From Psychroserpens ponticola (GTDB lineage: Bacteria; Bacteroidota; Bacteroidia; Flavobacteriales; Flavobacteriaceae), in assembly GCF_023556315.2 (NCBI RefSeq), contig NZ_CP116221.1, positions 62,001 to 126,000 of the forward strand: a DNA stretch of 64,000 bases, in the 5' to 3' direction. Below the pieces are notes generated by a model that had not been told where the DNA came from, searched no databases, and was given only the letters and a program-made list of their open reading frames with translations. Each line of letters starts with the position of its first letter. Positions within the stretch are counted from its first letter, which is position 1. Positions 61,891 through 64,000 of this stretch are shown piece by piece. A program made the translations under genes and the position numbers.

Positions 61891-61898
61891 TACTTTTG
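61891..61898 (+). promoter_or_regulatory. -7 element abutting the ygiQ-like gene start
   Basis: TACTTTTG matches TAnnTTTG and ends seven bases before the ATG at 61906. Confidence 0.45.
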
Positions 61899-61905
61899 CA
61901 GTGCG

Positions 61906-63858
61906 ATGAGTGAATTAAAACTTTCAGATTGGTTGCCTACCACAAACAAAGAGGTTAAAATACGCGGTTGGGACGAACTAGACGTTATTTTGTTTAGTGG
62001 AGACGCTTATGTGGATCATCCAACGTTTGGTCCTGCTGTAATTGGACGTTTACTAGAAAGTTTTGGTTTGCGTGTTGCAATTGTTCCGCAACCTAGTGTG
62101 ACAGATAATCTTCAGGATTTTGTTAAGCTTGGTGCTCCGAAGTTGTTTTTTGGAGTTACAGGTGGTTGTATGGATCCTATGATTAGTAACTACAATGCGA
62201 ATAAAAAACGTCGTGATAAAGATGCTTATACGCCAAATGGAGATATTGGATTTCGTCCAGATTATGCTACCACAGTGTATTCTAAAATTCTAAAAGAAAA
62301 ATGGCCAGATGTTCCTGTGCTACTTGGTGGAATTGAAGCGTCATTGCGTCGTGTGACACATTATGATTATTGGAGTGATGCGTTGATGCCAAGCATTTTA
62401 GAAAGTTCTAAAGCTGATATGTTGGTATACGGAATGGGAGAACAACCCTTGAAAGAAGTGGTGCGTTTGATGCAGAAAGGGGTTCCGTTTTCTAGCATTA
62501 CGACGATTAAGCAAACAGCAGTGCTTTTAAATAAAGATGCTAAAATTCCTAAGAATAGTAATTGGGAAGATGTTGAAATCGCATCGCATGAAATTTGTTT
62601 AGAGGATAAGAAAAAATACGCGTCTAACTTTAAAGTTATTGAGCAGGAATCAAATAAGTTAGCAGCACGACGAATTTTTCAAAACGTAGGCGATAAGACG
62701 TTGATGATAAATCCGCCTTATCCAACCATGACCGAAGATGAAATTGATGCGTCATTCGAGTTGCCTTACACACGATTACCACATCCAAAATATAATAAGC
62801 GAGGACCAATTCCTGCGTTTGAAATGATTAAGTTTTCAATCAACATACATCGTGGTTGTTTTGGTGGTTGTAGTTTTTGTACGATCTCTGCACATCAAGG
62901 GAAATTTATAGCGTCTAGAAGTCAGGAATCTATTTTAAGAGAAGTCGATACAGTCGCAAATATGCCAGACTTTAAAGGGTATTTGTCTGATATTGGTGGA
63001 CCAAGTGCCAACATGTATAAGATGAAAGGAAAAGTACAATCTATCTGCGACAAATGTGTGGCTCCTAGTTGTATTTCACCAGTGATATGCAGTAATTTGG
63101 ATACGTCTCACAAACCTTTAACCGAATTATATAAAGCGGTTGATAGTCACCCAAAAGTGAAGAAATCGTTTATAGGTTCTGGAATTCGTCACGATATGTT
63201 AGTTCCAGAATTTAATAAAAATGCAGATCCCAAAGAGTTAGACGATTACACAGAAGAAGTGATGACCAAACATGTGTCTGGACGACTTAAAGTTGCGCCA
63301 GAGCACACGAGTGATCCTGTGTTGAAATTGATGAGAAAGCCTTCGTTTAAATACTTCCATAAGTTTAAGGAACGCTTTGATAAGATTAATGTCGCTAAAG
63401 GTTTAAAACTGCAATTAATCCCCTACTTTATTTCTAACCATCCTGCTTGCGAAGTGGAGGATATGGCAAATCTAGCTGCCGAAACAAAAGATATGGGTTT
63501 CCAGTTAGAGCAAGTGCAAGGCTTTACACCAACACCTATGACTGTAGCTACTGTGATTTATTATAGTGGTTACCATCCTTACACGCTTAAAAAAGTAAAC
63601 ACACCTATAACACGCAAAGAAAAAGATGAGCAACATCGTTTTTTCTTTTGGTATAAGGACGAAAATAAGGCGTGGATTAAAAAGACCTTAAACAAACTTG
63701 GTCGTCAAGATTTATTAGACGTATTGCTTCCTGAAAAAGACGAAAAATGGCGTAAAAATAAGCCAAGTGGTGAGGCGAAACATACGTTTGATGATGCGGT
63801 TCCTTTTAATCAGCGGAAGACTAAGGCTAAGTTTAAGTCTAAGAAGAGGAGGAGATAA
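61906..63858 (+). CDS. YgiQ-family radical SAM protein
   Basis: This is a 650-residue radical SAM enzyme. The N-terminal region (about 1-290) is the YgiQ-specific domain. The cluster motif is HRGCFGGCSFC (CxxxCxxC; about 318-325). A C-terminal DUF3362-like region ends in a Lys/Arg-rich tail. A second group of Cys lies in CDKCVAPSC (about 385-393). The reaction is unknown. The gene stands alone with its own -7 element. Confidence 0.9.
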   Translation: MSELKLSDWLPTTNKEVKIRGWDELDVILFSGDAYVDHPTFGPAVIGRLLESFGLRVAIVPQPSVTDNLQDFVKLGAPKLFFGVTGGCMDPMISNYNANKKRRDKDAYTPNGDIGFRPDYATTVYSKILKEKWPDVPVLLGGIEASLRRVTHYDYWSDALMPSILESSKADMLVYGMGEQPLKEVVRLMQKGVPFSSITTIKQTAVLLNKDAKIPKNSNWEDVEIASHEICLEDKKKYASNFKVIEQESNKLAARRIFQNVGDKTLMINPPYPTMTEDEIDASFELPYTRLPHPKYNKRGPIPAFEMIKFSINIHRGCFGGCSFCTISAHQGKFIASRSQESILREVDTVANMPDFKGYLSDIGGPSANMYKMKGKVQSICDKCVAPSCISPVICSNLDTSHKPLTELYKAVDSHPKVKKSFIGSGIRHDMLVPEFNKNADPKELDDYTEEVMTKHVSGRLKVAPEHTSDPVLKLMRKPSFKYFHKFKERFDKINVAKGLKLQLIPYFISNHPACEVEDMANLAAETKDMGFQLEQVQGFTPTPMTVATVIYYSGYHPYTLKKVNTPITRKEKDEQHRFFFWYKDENKAWIKKTLNKLGRQDLLDVLLPEKDEKWRKNKPSGEAKHTFDDAVPFNQRKTKAKFKSKKRRR

Positions 63859-63882
63859 TATTTTGTCGAGATTATCTTCCTT

Positions 63883-64000
63883 CTAAGAATAATGAATACT
63901 TTTCATTGCGATTTTACCACTGTAAAGAGATTTGAATTCTAAATCATCTAAAAACTCTTCAAAAAAAGATGCTACAAGATATTTATTAATAGCATCATCA
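63883..64000 (-). CDS. C-terminal end of an unknown protein (5' end outside window)
   Basis: On the minus strand an open frame of 38 codons enters from the right edge and ends at a TAG (63883-63885). It encodes a segment with FFEEFLDDLEFKS and a final IHYS. The composition looks coding. No family can be named from so short a piece. Confidence 0.5.
   Translation of the reverse strand, partial: DDAINKYLVASFFEEFLDDLEFKSLYSGKIAMKSIHYS

Larger units (their letters stand above)
61452..61905. other. 454-base intergenic region made mostly of repeats
   Basis: It holds a long palindrome (61502-61664), the second copy of the GCGTTA element (61702-61842) and the ygiQ-like promoter (61891-61898). An open frame at 61678-61881 on the minus strand is judged non-coding because it runs through the dispersed element. 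Confidence 0.7.

Overview
This window is a stretch of ordinary chromosome from a marine-type member of the Flavobacteriaceae (phylum Bacteroidota). The evidence is the low G+C content, -7 promoter elements of the TAnnTTTG type, weak ribosome binding sites, a TonB-dependent receptor with an N-terminal carboxypeptidase-regulatory-like domain, a type IX secretion sorting domain, and PorT-like and DUF5686-like barrels. Many families here are typical of flavobacteria (DUF6503, DUF3109, ExbB/ExbD/ExbD clusters). I see no rRNA, tRNA, CRISPR array, prophage or intact insertion sequence. The genus cannot be fixed from the sequence alone.

Layout. 1-4.7 kb: the 3' part of aspS, then a small envelope/TPR/ClC-type channel operon. 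4.8-9.3 kb: a cold-shock protein, then divergent tadA and dxs, a short unlisted membrane peptide gene and dgt. 9.4-21.6 kb: a phosphate-centred block with a TonB receptor, a beta-helix lipoprotein, a phosphate-type porin, a PiT transporter with a PhoU-like tail and a Na/Pi cotransporter with a PhoU-like tail. It is interrupted by a decayed chrA gene. 21.9-25.6 kb: class Ia ribonucleotide reductase in the order nrdB-nrdA. 26.3-29.1 kb: a LytTR response regulator with a TPR histidine kinase. 29-34 kb: mixed small operons (DUF3109, MarC, a minimal flavoprotein, an S41 protease with dCMP deaminase, HupE/UreJ-like). 34.3-37.5 kb: the ExbB/ExbD energy-transduction operon and a small barrel. 37.5-50.9 kb, mostly on the minus strand: rpoN, asnS, an RND-family exporter, a DUF5686-like barrel, frr, pyrH, tsf, rpsB, rpsI, rplM and an ECF sigma/anti-sigma pair. 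51-58.5 kb: a four-gene exported-protein operon convergent with a large exported TPR-CHAT protease-like protein. 58.6-64 kb: Sua5, an ABC-F protein, YgiQ, and the 3' end of an unknown gene.

How parts fit together. The receptor, porin, PiT and Na/Pi transporter look like outer- and inner-membrane layers of phosphate acquisition. Two of the promoters share one architecture: phased 11-bp repeats placed 15 bp before a matching -7 region. That is what a flavobacterial Pho box would be expected to look like. The translation block (rplM-rpsI, rpsB, tsf, pyrH-frr) is divided by strong hairpins, and a structured leader lies before rpsB. The ECF sigma/anti-sigma pair, the divergent exported operon and the CHAT protein may form one envelope-associated unit; this is inference from position only.

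The most notable observations are: (1) the shared 11-bp-phased promoter array; (2) the sigma factor/exported operon/TPR-CHAT locus; (3) a ClC-family protein lacking both gating glutamates; (4) two copies of a dispersed element with GCGTTA/TAACGC ends, plus three other palindromic intergenic repeat types; (5) a chrA pseudogene; (6) an orphan promoter-terminator pair that may encode a small RNA; (7) several genes whose -7 element abuts the start codon, suggesting leaderless mRNAs.
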